A stretch of DNA of 64,000 bases, taken from positions 124,001-188,000 of the forward strand of contig WYBX01000112.1 of the NCBI GenBank assembly GCA_011525695.1. The letters run 5' to 3'. Each line of letters starts with the position of its first letter. The stretch's first letter is position 1. This document shows, one piece after another, positions 38,724 through 47,549 of this stretch. Source of the DNA: Verrucomicrobiia bacterium (GTDB lineage: Bacteria > Verrucomicrobiota > Verrucomicrobiia > Opitutales > Opitutaceae). The translations under genes were made by a program, and so were the position numbers. The notes beneath the pieces were generated by a model, which was given only the letters and a program-made list of their open reading frames with translations, made no database searches and was not told the DNA's origin.

Positions 38724-41700
38724 TCAGGGCTTGCCGCCGGTGGCGGCGAACCCGCCCATGAGGTATTTCTTCATGATGTCGTTTTCGGCGCCCGGCGACA
38801 TGCCGTCGGTGCCGGGCTTCCACGGACCGCGGCCGCCCAGGCCGCCGTCCTCGGCTTTCGTCACGCTTACGAGGCACTCCTTGGGCACGGTGTTGACGGC
38901 GTGGTTGTCGGCCTCGCCGCCAAAGATGAATCCCATGAACGCTTTCGTCTTGTGAAACAACGTGTCGGTTTGGTGCATCGGCATGTGCCAGTTGCGGGTG
39001 ACCGATTGCTGCGAACCAAAACGGAAGTTCGAAATGTAGCCTTCGTTGGTGAGCGAGAGGCCGTCGGGGCGTGTTTGCTGGGCCTTCACGGTCTTCTCTG
39101 TCGCGATGAACGAGCCGTGCTTCATCATCACGACGTGGTAGGGGTAGGCCGAATTGTAGGTGCAGCGCAGCATCAGGCGGCTGACCTTGTAGAAGGGGTC
39201 CGAGGGCGTGGCGCCGAGATACGGCCTGTCCGCGGCGTTGGCGTCCACGTAAACGTAGTCGCCATCCTTGATGCCGAGGTCGCCCGCGGCGGCGGGGTTC
39301 ATGTGCAACTGGTGTTCGCCAACGTTGGGCAGGCGTTTGTCGAGGCGATAGGGATCGCCGAAGTTGGAGTTCCAAATGAGGTGCCAGTCCACGTTGGCCC
39401 ACGAGGAGTGAACGCTGTGGCGCGATTTCGGCGTGAGGCAGTAAAACTGGTAGCCGTCCTTCCATAGGAAGTTCGCGGTCTTCTTGATCTCGGCCCACGG
39501 GAGCTTGACGTTGCGCACGGTGCGCTCGTCCCAGTGCTCGGCGGCGAGCGGGATGCCGTAATCGTTCGGGCGCACGAGCGGGTTGGCGCTGACGATGACG
39601 TTGGGCAGGTAGGGCGTCGCCTCCGGGCCTTCGCGATGCACGATGAAATTCTCGCCGCAATCGATCGCGGTCGGATCGTCGCTGTAGCTGTGCATCCGGC
39701 CGGTGTCCGTGTGAAACGGATGGGAATCGTGCACCTGCTCGTAGAACGGAATCCGCGGGTAGGTGCGGAACAGCATGAGGCAGCCGCCGGGCGGGCCGTA
39801 TTTGCCCGCCATGATGTCGTCGAGCTTGTAGCCGGCCGTCGTGGTGCAGGAGTCGAGCAGCCGCTGAAGATAGACCCCGCGCTTGCCCTCGTGCTCGAAC
39901 TTGAAGTGGTCGACGAAACGCTTGTCGCCCGTGACCTTCCCGAGCGCGGCGGCGATGCCGGCGAGGATGGCGAGGTCGTCCTTCGAGTCGTAGAGCGGTT
40001 TGATGCCGCCCTTCCAGATTTGCAGGAAGGGGTTCGAGCAGGAGGCGGTGACTTCCAGATCCTCGAACTCGACCCAGGAATTGGCGGGCAATCCGAAATC
40101 GGAGTGCTCGACGGACGCTGTCATCTGCGTGTCCATCGTCACGATCAACTCCACGTTCGGGTTGACGTTCCGGATCATGCCGTAGGCCCACTTGGCGTTG
40201 TTGATCAGGTTCACGTTGGTCGTGAAGATCGCCTTGGTCGGCGTGGGCATGTGCGTCTTGCCGGTGAAGACCTTGCGGCCCTCCTTGGGCGTGTTGACGA
40301 TCAGCGGCAGGTCACCGTGATTCCAATACGCGGGCTCCTCGTCCTTGGTGTAGGCGTGCGCGTGGATGTCGCGCCCGTGCGTTTGGGGATCGAGATTCTG
40401 CTCGAACGGATCCTCGGCGATCCAGCCCTTGAAACCGGGACCGGTGAGCTTGCTGCCCTGGAACAGCGCCGCCTTGTAGTTGCCCGCCCAGCCGTGGCAG
40501 CCGGCGCCCGGTTTCCCGATGTTGCCGGTGAGCATGATCGGCAGATACGCCGCCCGATTGGCTTCGGTGGCGTGGAACCAGTGATTGATGCCTTCGCCCT
40601 GATGGATGGAGATCGGCTTGATGGTCGCGATATCCTTCGCGAGCTGTTCGATCAGATTTTTCGGCGCCGAGGTGATGTCCGCCACGGTGTCGAGATCGTA
40701 GTCGCGTAGGTGCACACGATAGAGATTCCATGCGGTGGCGACTTCGACTTCGCTGCCGTCGGCGAGCTTCACTTTGCCCCGGAAGTCGAGTGCGGGATCG
40801 ATACCGGACTTGGCGAAGGCCGCGCCGACCAGGTCGCGATGCACGGCCTTCGGCGCCTGCGCCGTGGCGTCCCAGATCGTAAAATCGCCGAGCCGCGCGT
40901 GCTGCTCGTCGGTAAACCCCTGCACCGTCTTGCTCGGCCCGTCGGCACCGAGCGCGCTGCGGTAGCCGGCGAACACCTCCGCGGCGCGCAGGCGCTTCAG
41001 GGTGTCGGTGCGGACGAGCAGCGGGAAATCCGTGAACTGCTTCACGAACGCTTCGTCATACCACTTGTTGTCTATCATCACGCGCGTGACGCCGAGCCAG
41101 AGGGCCGCGTCGGTGGCGGGCCGCACGGGAATCCAGTAGTCGGCCTTCGTCGAGGGTGCGCCGTATTCGGGGGCGATGACAACGATCTTGGCGCCGCGCT
41201 CCATGCACTCGATGAACCAGTGCGCGTCAGCCATTTTGTTTTCGACGAGGTTCTTGCCGTTCATGACGACCAGCTTCGAGAACCGCAGGTCGTTGAAATC
41301 CGTCTCGCTGTTCTGGAGCCCGTGCACCCACGGGTGGCCTGGGGCTTGGTCGCCGTGCCAAGTGTAGTTCGACCACGCGCGGCCGGCCTTCGCCTCCTCG
41401 GGTTTCACGCCACGCACATGCACGTCGAGGAGCGCGAGCGAATTGCACAGGCGATACATGCCGTATTTGCCCAGGACGCCGAGCAGCCCCATGCCACCGC
41501 GCATCTTGATCGTGCGCGTGCCTGCGCCGCCCATCTCCTGGATCATCTCGGGCACGTAGCCTTGCTGCGCGAGCAGCTTCGCGCCGGCCTCGCCTGAGTA
41601 GCGCTGCGCGATGGCGGCCGAGCCGCGCGCAATGTAGTCGAACGCCTGCTCCCACGTGATGCGCTCGAACCGGTCCGTCCCGCGCGCGTCGAATTTGTAG

Positions 41701-42185
41701 AGCGCCTTGCGCTCGCGCGTCAGCTCCGGAAATCCGGCCTCGGCCCATCGTTTCCAGCCGCTGCGCACGATCGGGTGTTTGAGCCGATACGGCCCGTAGA
41801 GGATGCGGTGAAACGTGTAGCCCTTGGCGCAATGCCGGTTGCCCCAGCCGACGGTGGCCTTGTTGCCGTAGAGATCGGCGTAGCTCGCCCCGTCGAACTG
41901 CTCGCCGATCCGGACGATGACGCCGTTGCGGACGTGCGCGGTGATGCGGCAATTGTGCGTGTCGTTGGGCGCGCAGACCCACGAGAACGAGCGGTCGTAG
42001 GCGTATTGGTTCCGGTAGAGTTTCTCCCAGTCGCGGTTCGGATAGGTGGCGAGCGGGTTGATCCCGGCGTCGATCGTCTGGGCCTGGAGGAACCGCAGGG
42101 GCAGCAACTGTGCGGCGGCCAGCCCGGCGCCGGTGAGGCCGCTGCGCCGGAGGAAGTCGCGGCGGGAAAGGTTGGGCGTCGTCAT
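38724..42185 (-). CDS. nxrA: NxrA-like molybdopterin subunit of nitrite oxidoreductase/nitrate reductase
   Basis: 1153 residues from MTTPNLSRRDFLRRSG, a Tat signal (SRRDFL at 7-12), so the enzyme is periplasmic. The N-terminal cluster ligands are C71 and C79 (CAPNDTHNC) and C119 (HCAKG). WHGDQ (276-280) aligns with the NarG aspartate region, giving Asp279 as molybdenum ligand. Motifs such as NKATVGWGNRHCAKGYTFHR, HPWVHGLQNSE and NGKNLVENKMADAHW resemble Nitrospira/anammox NxrA. It belongs to the type II DMSO reductase family and interconverts nitrite and nitrate, or a related oxyanion. The direction in the cell is not decided by sequence. Confidence 0.88.
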   Translation of the reverse strand: MTTPNLSRRDFLRRSGLTGAGLAAAQLLPLRFLQAQTIDAGINPLATYPNRDWEKLYRNQYAYDRSFSWVCAPNDTHNCRITAHVRNGVIVRIGEQFDGASYADLYGNKATVGWGNRHCAKGYTFHRILYGPYRLKHPIVRSGWKRWAEAGFPELTRERKALYKFDARGTDRFERITWEQAFDYIARGSAAIAQRYSGEAGAKLLAQQGYVPEMIQEMGGAGTRTIKMRGGMGLLGVLGKYGMYRLCNSLALLDVHVRGVKPEEAKAGRAWSNYTWHGDQAPGHPWVHGLQNSETDFNDLRFSKLVVMNGKNLVENKMADAHWFIECMERGAKIVVIAPEYGAPSTKADYWIPVRPATDAALWLGVTRVMIDNKWYDEAFVKQFTDFPLLVRTDTLKRLRAAEVFAGYRSALGADGPSKTVQGFTDEQHARLGDFTIWDATAQAPKAVHRDLVGAAFAKSGIDPALDFRGKVKLADGSEVEVATAWNLYRVHLRDYDLDTVADITSAPKNLIEQLAKDIATIKPISIHQGEGINHWFHATEANRAAYLPIMLTGNIGKPGAGCHGWAGNYKAALFQGSKLTGPGFKGWIAEDPFEQNLDPQTHGRDIHAHAYTKDEEPAYWNHGDLPLIVNTPKEGRKVFTGKTHMPTPTKAIFTTNVNLINNAKWAYGMIRNVNPNVELIVTMDTQMTASVEHSDFGLPANSWVEFEDLEVTASCSNPFLQIWKGGIKPLYDSKDDLAILAGIAAALGKVTGDKRFVDHFKFEHEGKRGVYLQRLLDSCTTTAGYKLDDIMAGKYGPPGGCLMLFRTYPRIPFYEQVHDSHPFHTDTGRMHSYSDDPTAIDCGENFIVHREGPEATPYLPNVIVSANPLVRPNDYGIPLAAEHWDERTVRNVKLPWAEIKKTANFLWKDGYQFYCLTPKSRHSVHSSWANVDWHLIWNSNFGDPYRLDKRLPNVGEHQLHMNPAAAGDLGIKDGDYVYVDANAADRPYLGATPSDPFYKVSRLMLRCTYNSAYPYHVVMMKHGSFIATEKTVKAQQTRPDGLSLTNEGYISNFRFGSQQSVTRNWHMPMHQTDTLFHKTKAFMGFIFGGEADNHAVNTVPKECLVSVTKAEDGGLGGRGPWKPGTDGMSPGAENDIMKKYLMGGFAATGGKP

Positions 42186-42231
42186 GGGGCGGAAGGGGCG
42201 CAGGTGCGGCCGCGGTGCGGAGGGTGGCGGT

Positions 42232-43806
42232 TCACGGATCGAGTTGGAGCTTGAGCCAGTTGCTGACAACCTTGCGGCCGTTGCGGTCACGGTTCTCGCC
42301 GTCCCACACCGCGAAGGCGACGGGCACGGGCTGCCCGGCCACGAATTGCACGTCGTCCGCGTCGGGGGATTTCAACTCGCGCACGAACACGACGCTCCAG
42401 TGGCTGTCGCGCCAGATGCCGCGGCCGGCGACGTTCTGGCCGGATGGCGGCTGCGAGGTGAATGTGCCGAAACCGCGCGCGTTGCCGTCCTCCACCGGCG
42501 ACGCGTATTCGGATCGGGCGAGCAGATTGCCGGCGGCCTCGGCGGTGCGATGGAGTGTGTCCGTCTGAAAATAGAGGTCGGCGTGCATCGAGGCGTAAAC
42601 CGTGTTCACGTCGGGCCGGGGCTCGCCACGCTCTTGCTGCCAGCCGGCCTTCCACTGCCACACGTTCACGGGATTGTCCTTGTCGCCCATGCCGATGAAG
42701 GGCGTGCGGCCAGTCGTCGAGAATTGCAGAGCCACGGCGTCCTGAAAATCCTGCGCGCGCACGGGCGCGCCGTTGGCGATGGGGTCGCGCCAAGTGCAGA
42801 GGATCGCGACGCGTGTGCCGTCGTGGACCGCGCTCACGGCCACTGCGGGAATGGAGTTGGTCTCCGGCCAGAGCGGGCTGAGCGGCACGCGCACGGGATC
42901 CAGTGTTTCCCAGAACGGACCCGCCGGGTCGGTCGGCAGCGGTTGGGAAAGCCGGCGGGCGCGCACGAGGCCGTCGACCCGGGCAAGAATGTCGTTAATT
43001 TCGACGTCCTTTCGACGCAGCGACTGGACGTAGTGCACCAGCGCCCAGCGTTGTTCGGGCGTGACGACTGAATCGTCGTAAGGCGGCATCGGCGTGCCAG
43101 CCAGTCCGGTCGCGATGCGCAGATACAGATCGCGCCCCGTGTGCCCGCCGCGAAACGCGCCCGTGTTGAAATCGCGTGGCGGCAGCGACAGGCCCCAGAC
43201 GTCCTTTAACGCCGGGGCCGCCGGCCCCGTGCCCTCCCCCGTCAGGCCGTGGCACACAAAGCAATTCAGTTTCGAGTAGATCTCCTGGCCCTGCGCGAGC
43301 GTGCGCACCGTCACCGGCGGCTCGGGCGGCACGGAGATGGACATGGGCGTCCGGCCCTTGGTGACTGCTTCCTCGAAAAAGTTGATCCGCTTGCCGGCGG
43401 CATCGACGGAGGCGCTCAGGTGCTTGACGTATTGCACGACCTCGCGCCGCTCCTGCTCGCTCAGGTAGGTGAAGCTGGGCATCGAACTGCCGGGCATCCC
43501 GCGCGTGATCACCTCGAACAAATCGTCGTCGGTGGGCAGGAAGCCCGACGGCGTGGAGCGAATCTTGAAATATCCGGAGTTAAAGTGGCGGGGCTTGGGG
43601 TAGAGCCACACGGCGGCCGGACCGTCGCCAGCCCCGTTCGCGCCGTGGCACGCGGCGCAATGTTGCTCGTAAACCGCGCGGCCGATTTGAGCCGGCGCAG
43701 TCTCGCTCGCCGCAGCAGTGCCTCCGACTGCGGTTGCCTGCGCCAGCGCCTGCGTCGACATCGCCCACACGACAAATGCGGCGGAGATGAGCGGGACGGT
43801 TCTCAA
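42232..43806 (-). CDS. nxrC: Dihaem cytochrome c with EB_dh domain (NxrC-like)
   Basis: 524 residues if translated from the TTG at 43806, which gives a signal peptide (RTVPLISAAFVVWAMSTQALA). The next ATG, at residue 16, would lose it. Two cytochrome c domains bind haem at CAACH (50-54) and CFVCH (183-187). The C-terminal third (about 300-524, from PFWETLDPVRVPLSPLWPE) resembles the haem b-binding gamma subunit of ethylbenzene dehydrogenase. This fits the NXR gamma subunit, which relays electrons between NxrB and a soluble cytochrome. It is first in the operon, 46 bases before nxrA. Confidence 0.85.
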   Translation of the reverse strand: MRTVPLISAAFVVWAMSTQALAQATAVGGTAAASETAPAQIGRAVYEQHCAACHGANGAGDGPAAVWLYPKPRHFNSGYFKIRSTPSGFLPTDDDLFEVITRGMPGSSMPSFTYLSEQERREVVQYVKHLSASVDAAGKRINFFEEAVTKGRTPMSISVPPEPPVTVRTLAQGQEIYSKLNCFVCHGLTGEGTGPAAPALKDVWGLSLPPRDFNTGAFRGGHTGRDLYLRIATGLAGTPMPPYDDSVVTPEQRWALVHYVQSLRRKDVEINDILARVDGLVRARRLSQPLPTDPAGPFWETLDPVRVPLSPLWPETNSIPAVAVSAVHDGTRVAILCTWRDPIANGAPVRAQDFQDAVALQFSTTGRTPFIGMGDKDNPVNVWQWKAGWQQERGEPRPDVNTVYASMHADLYFQTDTLHRTAEAAGNLLARSEYASPVEDGNARGFGTFTSQPPSGQNVAGRGIWRDSHWSVVFVRELKSPDADDVQFVAGQPVPVAFAVWDGENRDRNGRKVVSNWLKLQLDP

Positions 43807-43814
43807 GATCCAGA

Positions 43815-43858
43815 ATCATAGGCCGCAGACGCACCGGTGACCTTGACCGAAGTCAAGG
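43815..43858 (-). promoter_or_regulatory. FNR/CRP-type operator and -10 box before the nxr operon
   Basis: A perfect palindrome CCTTGAC-CGAA-GTCAAGG at 43841-43858 has the TTGAC-N4-GTCAA form of FNR/DNR-family sites. A -10 box TATGAT lies at 43820-43815. A start point near 43808 puts the palindrome centre at about -41.5, the class II activator position. That transcript would have almost no leader before the TTG start. Confidence 0.6.
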
Positions 43859-43954
43859 TTTGCAGGGAAAGTGCTTGCGTTCAACGGCACCCGGAGCGTG
43901 CCGCACCCGCTCCGAATCGGCTGCGACCCCAACAGTTTTGTCGCGCTGGTCCGG

Positions 43955-44350
43955 TCAGACGCCTGGAACGTTAGCGTCGAGTGCGGGATGTAAACGGTAA
44001 CACATGGCACGGGTTTTTCCGGTCGCGGCCAAGACGCCGGCCTCGCGGAGCCGGGCGAGTTTCCGCGTGATGGTCATGCGTCCAAGGCCAAGCGCGAGGC
44101 ACAAATCTCGCGGCGTGGCTGCGCCGGCGCGGGTGACATAGCGCACGATGTTTTTCTCGGTCTCATCTTCGATCGAATCCGCCGGTTCTCCCGTCGACGC
44201 ACGACGAGCTTCGGTCTTACGGTGGATAGAAGCAGCGAACCGCTCGTCGCGCTCGTAGTGGATGACGGCGGTGGCGAGTAATTCGCCGATGCGGCGGAGC
44301 CGCTCCGGCTCGGGCATTTCGGCGTAACGCCGGAACGAAAGGATCGCCAT
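43955..44350 (-). CDS. Winged-helix transcriptional regulator-like protein
   Basis: 131 residues. The N-terminal half is helical (RRYAEMPEPERLRRIGELLATAVIHYERDE). The C-terminal half is a winged helix: EKNIVRYVTRAGAATPRDLCLALGLGRMTITRKLARLREAGVLAA. It starts 12 bases after the nuclease gene stop and is probably its partner. The DNA-binding helix is clear; the target is unknown. It may act on its own operon or on the nxr genes just downstream. Confidence 0.75.
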   Translation of the reverse strand: MAILSFRRYAEMPEPERLRRIGELLATAVIHYERDERFAASIHRKTEARRASTGEPADSIEDETEKNIVRYVTRAGAATPRDLCLALGLGRMTITRKLARLREAGVLAATGKTRAMCYRLHPALDANVPGV

Positions 44351-44362
44351 ACGGCCCGCCTA

Positions 44363-45409
44363 TTAGCTTTGGCCGCCAGGGGCGGTGGCGCTCGCCCGGG
44401 CGAGCCGGACGGCCTCGTGCAACTTGCGCGCGAGCTCGTGTCGCGGAAGCTCCTTCGCCAGATAGGATGCGACACGGATGTCGCCCTGATCGAGGCCGAG
44501 CAGCCGGACGGTTTCGTCGTTCTTGCCGGCACAGAGAATCAAGCCGAGCGGCGACGCCTCACAGTCCGCCCGTTCGTTCTCTTTGAGCCACGCGAGATAA
44601 AGCTCCATCTGGCCTTTGTCGGCTGGAGCGAAGCTTCCCAACTTGAGGTCCACGGCGATCAAACGCCGGAGCCGGCGATGATAGAACAACAAATCGAGAT
44701 AGTGATCCACGCCGCCGACCGTCATCCGTTTCTGCCGTTCGACAAACGCAAACCCGACGCCCAGTTCGAGCAAGAATGCCTCCATGTCGCGAAGTATGGC
44801 GGCCTCCAGGTCTTTCTCGGCGTAGGCGTGTTTGAGCTGCAGGAAACCCAACACGTAGGGATCACGGAGCACCAGATCGGGCGACAGTTGGTTCTCGTGA
44901 CGCAGCGAGGCGAGTTCCTGGCGGACGAGGGCCTCCGGTTTTTTCGAGAGCGCGGTGCGCAGGTAAAGTTGCGACGCGATTTTCGTCCGCAACGTGCGGA
45001 CGCTCCATCGCTCGGCCCGGCTCATTTCCGCATAAAACTCGCGGGCCAGCGGTTCCTTGAGCGCGAGGATTTCGACAAAATGACTCCAGCCGAGCAGGCT
45101 CGACAACTCGATCACGGCATCGAAGTCTGGAAACGTCTCCGCGAACGCGATCATCCGCGCAAGGTTGCGCACACCGAACCCGTCGCCGAACTCCGGCACC
45201 AATTTTGCCGACAGTGTCGGCAAAATTTCCGCGCCATAGGTCGCGCGCCTGGCGCCGAGCACTTCGCGGTGAATCCGATCGCCGACCCGCCAGTAGAGCA
45301 AGGTGAGCCCGGTGTTGACGACCTGGGCGACGCGTCCCCGCGCGGCGAGAATCAGAACGCGAATGTCGGCGAGCAGCGTTGGCCCGGAGGTTGGAGATTT
45401 GTTACTCAT
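44363..45409 (-). CDS. DUF1016/YhcG-family PDDEXK nuclease
   Basis: 348 residues from MSNKSPTSGPTLLAD. The N-terminal DUF1016 domain has LLYWRVGDRIHREVL, YGAEILPTLSAKLVPEFGDG and NLARMIAFAETFPD. The C-terminal nuclease-like domain has DHYLDLLFYHRRLRRLIAVDLKLG, with Asp/Asp/Lys in PDDEXK spacing, and later GLILCAGKNDE. Members occur in mobile and defence regions; a DNA-cleaving or repair role is assumed. It is flanked by a small upstream gene (5 bases) and the winged-helix gene. Confidence 0.88.
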   Translation of the reverse strand: MSNKSPTSGPTLLADIRVLILAARGRVAQVVNTGLTLLYWRVGDRIHREVLGARRATYGAEILPTLSAKLVPEFGDGFGVRNLARMIAFAETFPDFDAVIELSSLLGWSHFVEILALKEPLAREFYAEMSRAERWSVRTLRTKIASQLYLRTALSKKPEALVRQELASLRHENQLSPDLVLRDPYVLGFLQLKHAYAEKDLEAAILRDMEAFLLELGVGFAFVERQKRMTVGGVDHYLDLLFYHRRLRRLIAVDLKLGSFAPADKGQMELYLAWLKENERADCEASPLGLILCAGKNDETVRLLGLDQGDIRVASYLAKELPRHELARKLHEAVRLARASATAPGGQS

Positions 45410-45414
45410 GGTCT

Positions 45415-45648
45415 TCAGCCCAGCTCGACCAAACCGGTCCGGCCCAACGCCAAGTCGATGAGGACGGTGAGGACGGCGCGCCGCCCGTCCGCGTCCAAGC
45501 GGATCAGGCACTCGGCGAAGTTCACCGGCGCGCCGGCGGAGAAGTTCTGCAGAATCTTCCACACGGCGGATTCGCCCGAAGAAGCGCCGGCATGACCGCG
45601 GGCTCTGCGGCGAAGGACGGCCAGCGCCTGCTCAGTGGACGGAGACAC
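45415..45648 (-). CDS. Small conserved-looking partner of the DUF1016 nuclease
   Basis: 77 residues with a GTG start at 45648. The core AVWKILQNFSAGAPVNFAECLIRLDADGRRAVLTVLIDLALG looks like a real helical protein. It ends 5 bases before the nuclease gene, so it is probably co-translated. No ribosome binding site is seen and the start is uncertain. The family is not recognised; an antidote or specificity role would be a guess. Confidence 0.5.
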   Translation of the reverse strand: MSPSTEQALAVLRRRARGHAGASSGESAVWKILQNFSAGAPVNFAECLIRLDADGRRAVLTVLIDLALGRTGLVELG

Positions 45649-45833
45649 GAGGAAAAGAAGAAGTCCGCTGCGCTACCGCCTGCCCAATGGGCACGCGGAG
45701 CACGAGCACTTCACCTGCCCGCGATAAAAGCCGCCTCCGAGATCGCGCCTGTCAACGGTGGAGGCGACGCAGGAGCACGACCTTGACAGGCGCGTAACAT
45801 AATTACGGCGGCGGGCAGGAGAAGCGTCACGCC

Positions 45834-46268
45834 TCAGCCGGCGGCCATGCCCATGCCCGCCTTTTGGGCGGGAACCTCGGTGAGCGACCTCCGGTTCTGC
45901 CGGTTCATCTCGCGGATGACTTCGCCGACGAACGCCTTGTCGTGGTAATATGGATTCACGCCCTGCAGATTCGAGTCGATGCGCGACCTGATCTCCGGCG
46001 GTTGTTTTTCGTAAAACGCCTGGGCACCGGGGAGCTGTTTCATGACCAGCTTCATGTCCTGCTCGAACTTCTGCTGGTCCTTGTAAACGAGCGTGCGCAC
46101 GGCGCGGTCAGGGTTTTCCTGCACGAGGCGCGAGTAGTGCTCAAAATCGCTCGGGTTGGCGGCGATATGGGCGTCGATTTTCTTTTCGATTTCGGGATTG
46201 GAGCGGAACGTCCGCGGGCTTTCGGCCGGCATTTCGGCGACTTTTTCGGATTTGGAACGGATGGCCAT
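45834..46268 (-). CDS. Hypothetical soluble protein
   Basis: 144 residues from MAIRSKSEKVAEMP. Hydrophilic and helical, with RSNPEIEKKIDAHIAANPSDF and VMKQLPGAQAFYEKQPPEIRSRID. No signal or membrane segment is seen. It probably follows the small gene 46346-46579 in one transcript (77-bp gap) and resembles small accessory proteins of plasmids and integrative elements. The function is unknown. Confidence 0.65.
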   Translation of the reverse strand: MAIRSKSEKVAEMPAESPRTFRSNPEIEKKIDAHIAANPSDFEHYSRLVQENPDRAVRTLVYKDQQKFEQDMKLVMKQLPGAQAFYEKQPPEIRSRIDSNLQGVNPYYHDKAFVGEVIREMNRQNRRSLTEVPAQKAGMGMAAG

Positions 46269-46345
46269 GATGGCGTCGGGTTGAGTTCGGCCGCGGAAAG
46301 ACGTGCGGGCCGGATGGGCACGGGCGGGCGGAATCCCGCCGGAAA

Positions 46346-46579
46346 TCATTTGAGGACGGGATTGGGCAGATCGGGGACCTCGATCCCCCGGATGGCCCGG
46401 AGGGCGAGGTCGAACCGCGCGCAGAGTTCCTGCGGTTCGTGGGCCGCGAGGGTGAACGCGATGAGCGCCTTGGCGTCGATCGGCTGGCGCTCGGTGCCGA
46501 ACTGCTGGTTGATCTTGTCCGCAGCGTCGAAATATACCGCTGCCACGGGCTCGGGGAGAGTAACGGAGAGGGTGATCAT
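46346..46579 (-). CDS. Hypothetical small protein
   Basis: 77 residues starting MITLSVTLPEPVAAVYFDAADKI. The N-terminal beta strand followed by helices, with IDAKALIAFTLAAHEPQELCARFD, could be a ribbon-helix-helix-like or antitoxin-like fold; this is not proven. The ATG coincides with the predicted transcription start, so the messenger may be leaderless. It may be an element-encoded regulator. Confidence 0.55.
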   Translation of the reverse strand: MITLSVTLPEPVAAVYFDAADKINQQFGTERQPIDAKALIAFTLAAHEPQELCARFDLALRAIRGIEVPDLPNPVLK

Positions 46580-46586
46580 AGTTTTA

Positions 46587-46614
46587 CTAATATGCGCGTA
46601 TGCGAGTATGTCAA
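46587..46614 (-). promoter_or_regulatory. Sigma-70-like promoter for the small gene pair
   Basis: On the minus strand a consensus -35 TTGACA (46614-46609) and a -10 TATTAG (46592-46587) are 16 bases apart. The expected start point falls at about 46580, at the ATG (46579). The spacer contains CATACTCG-CATACGCG near-repeats that could be an operator. Upstream DNA 46615-47078 has no gene besides the hairpin at 46797-46837. Confidence 0.6.
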
Positions 46615-46796
46615 GCACAATGCCGCCCGCCGTAGAGGGTCGGGACGGACGGGAGCGGCCGGGCCGGGAGCCGCAGGCCGGAGCCGGCGCGAGGGCGGAT
46701 GCGAGGGCGCCGACGGAGGGCGGAGGCGGACGGACGGCGCGAGCGGACGCGCCCGACTGTCTGCGGCGCGTGCGGCAGCGAGAGGCAAACGAAACG

Positions 46797-46837
46797 AGCC
46801 ACGGGCGAGAGATTGGGTGTCTTTCTCGCCCGTGGCT
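46797..46837 (-). terminator. Strong hairpin after the pilus/secretion operon
   Basis: A 14-bp perfect inverted repeat (46797-46810 with 46824-46837, 13-nt loop) is followed on the minus strand by CGTTTCGTTTG, moderately T-rich. It lies about 240 bp past the last pilus gene (47079) and is its best terminator candidate. Confidence 0.6.
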
Positions 46838-47078
46838 GGTTTCGGGTGCTGGCAGATCGGCGAAACTTCGCCGCATCGAGCGCCGGGCAGTAGGCGGGCG
46901 GTCGCGGTGCGAACCGAGCAAGCTCGGCCGGCGGCGGAGCCAGCGGCGGAGACGACGGACGACGCGAGAGGGAGCCACGCGACGGCTCGCGGTCGGCGTT
47001 CTTTTCGAGGGAAAACAGGTCGCGGACCGGCGGCAGCCGAGTCCGCGATGTGTTTTCTTCCTTTTTTTTTCCCAATCC

Positions 47079-47549
47079 TTACGGCAGCCATGCGATGGCA
47101 ATGCGGGCGTGGGCGGATAGCGCGCCGGGCCGGGTGCTTCCGCCGGTGAATTCAGCTTCGCGGAGGAAGATCCCGGGCTGCCGTTCAAGGGTTCCGAGCG
47201 CGGTGAGAAAGGCAGCCCAGCCGGCCGGAGCGGAAGTCAGCGTCGCGGTGCGCAGGCGCGAAGAAGACGCTGTGTCTTCCCATTGCCACGCGGCCCCGAG
47301 CGTTGCGCGCACCGCTGCCAGAGCCGCCGCATCACACGTGGGCAGGGAATTCAGCTGCGCCCGCCATCGGTCACGGGTGGCATCATCGTTGCCGGCGAGC
47401 TGACGCTGTTCGGCCTGGAGCCGGGAGAATTCGGAATCGGCGCCGCGATGGAAACGCGGCCCGAACCGCCAGGCGGCAACGAGGCCCGCGAAGAGCAGGA
47501 CGCTGCTCGCGAGCATCGCGCACTGAAAGCGTGTGACGCGACGTTTCAT
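47079..47549 (-). CDS. PilO/GspM-like pilus assembly protein
   Basis: 156 residues, start chosen at the ATG overlapping the upstream stop (an ATG two codons earlier is equally possible). One N-terminal membrane helix (about 10-27, CAMLASSVLLFAGLVAAW) precedes a coiled-coil-like segment (SEFSRLQAEQRQLAG) and a small alpha/beta domain. Topology and position after a PilM/N-like protein match PilO or GspM, which form the inner-membrane platform with PilN/GspL. Sequence similarity alone is weak. Confidence 0.6.
   Translation of the reverse strand: MKRRVTRFQCAMLASSVLLFAGLVAAWRFGPRFHRGADSEFSRLQAEQRQLAGNDDATRDRWRAQLNSLPTCDAAALAAVRATLGAAWQWEDTASSSRLRTATLTSAPAGWAAFLTALGTLERQPGIFLREAEFTGGSTRPGALSAHARIAIAWLP

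Noticed and set aside
38473..40191. Long open frame overlapping nxrA and the small linker gene in another frame
   Set aside because: It is Arg/His/Pro-rich with no motif, whereas the overlapping nxrA frame is unambiguous.
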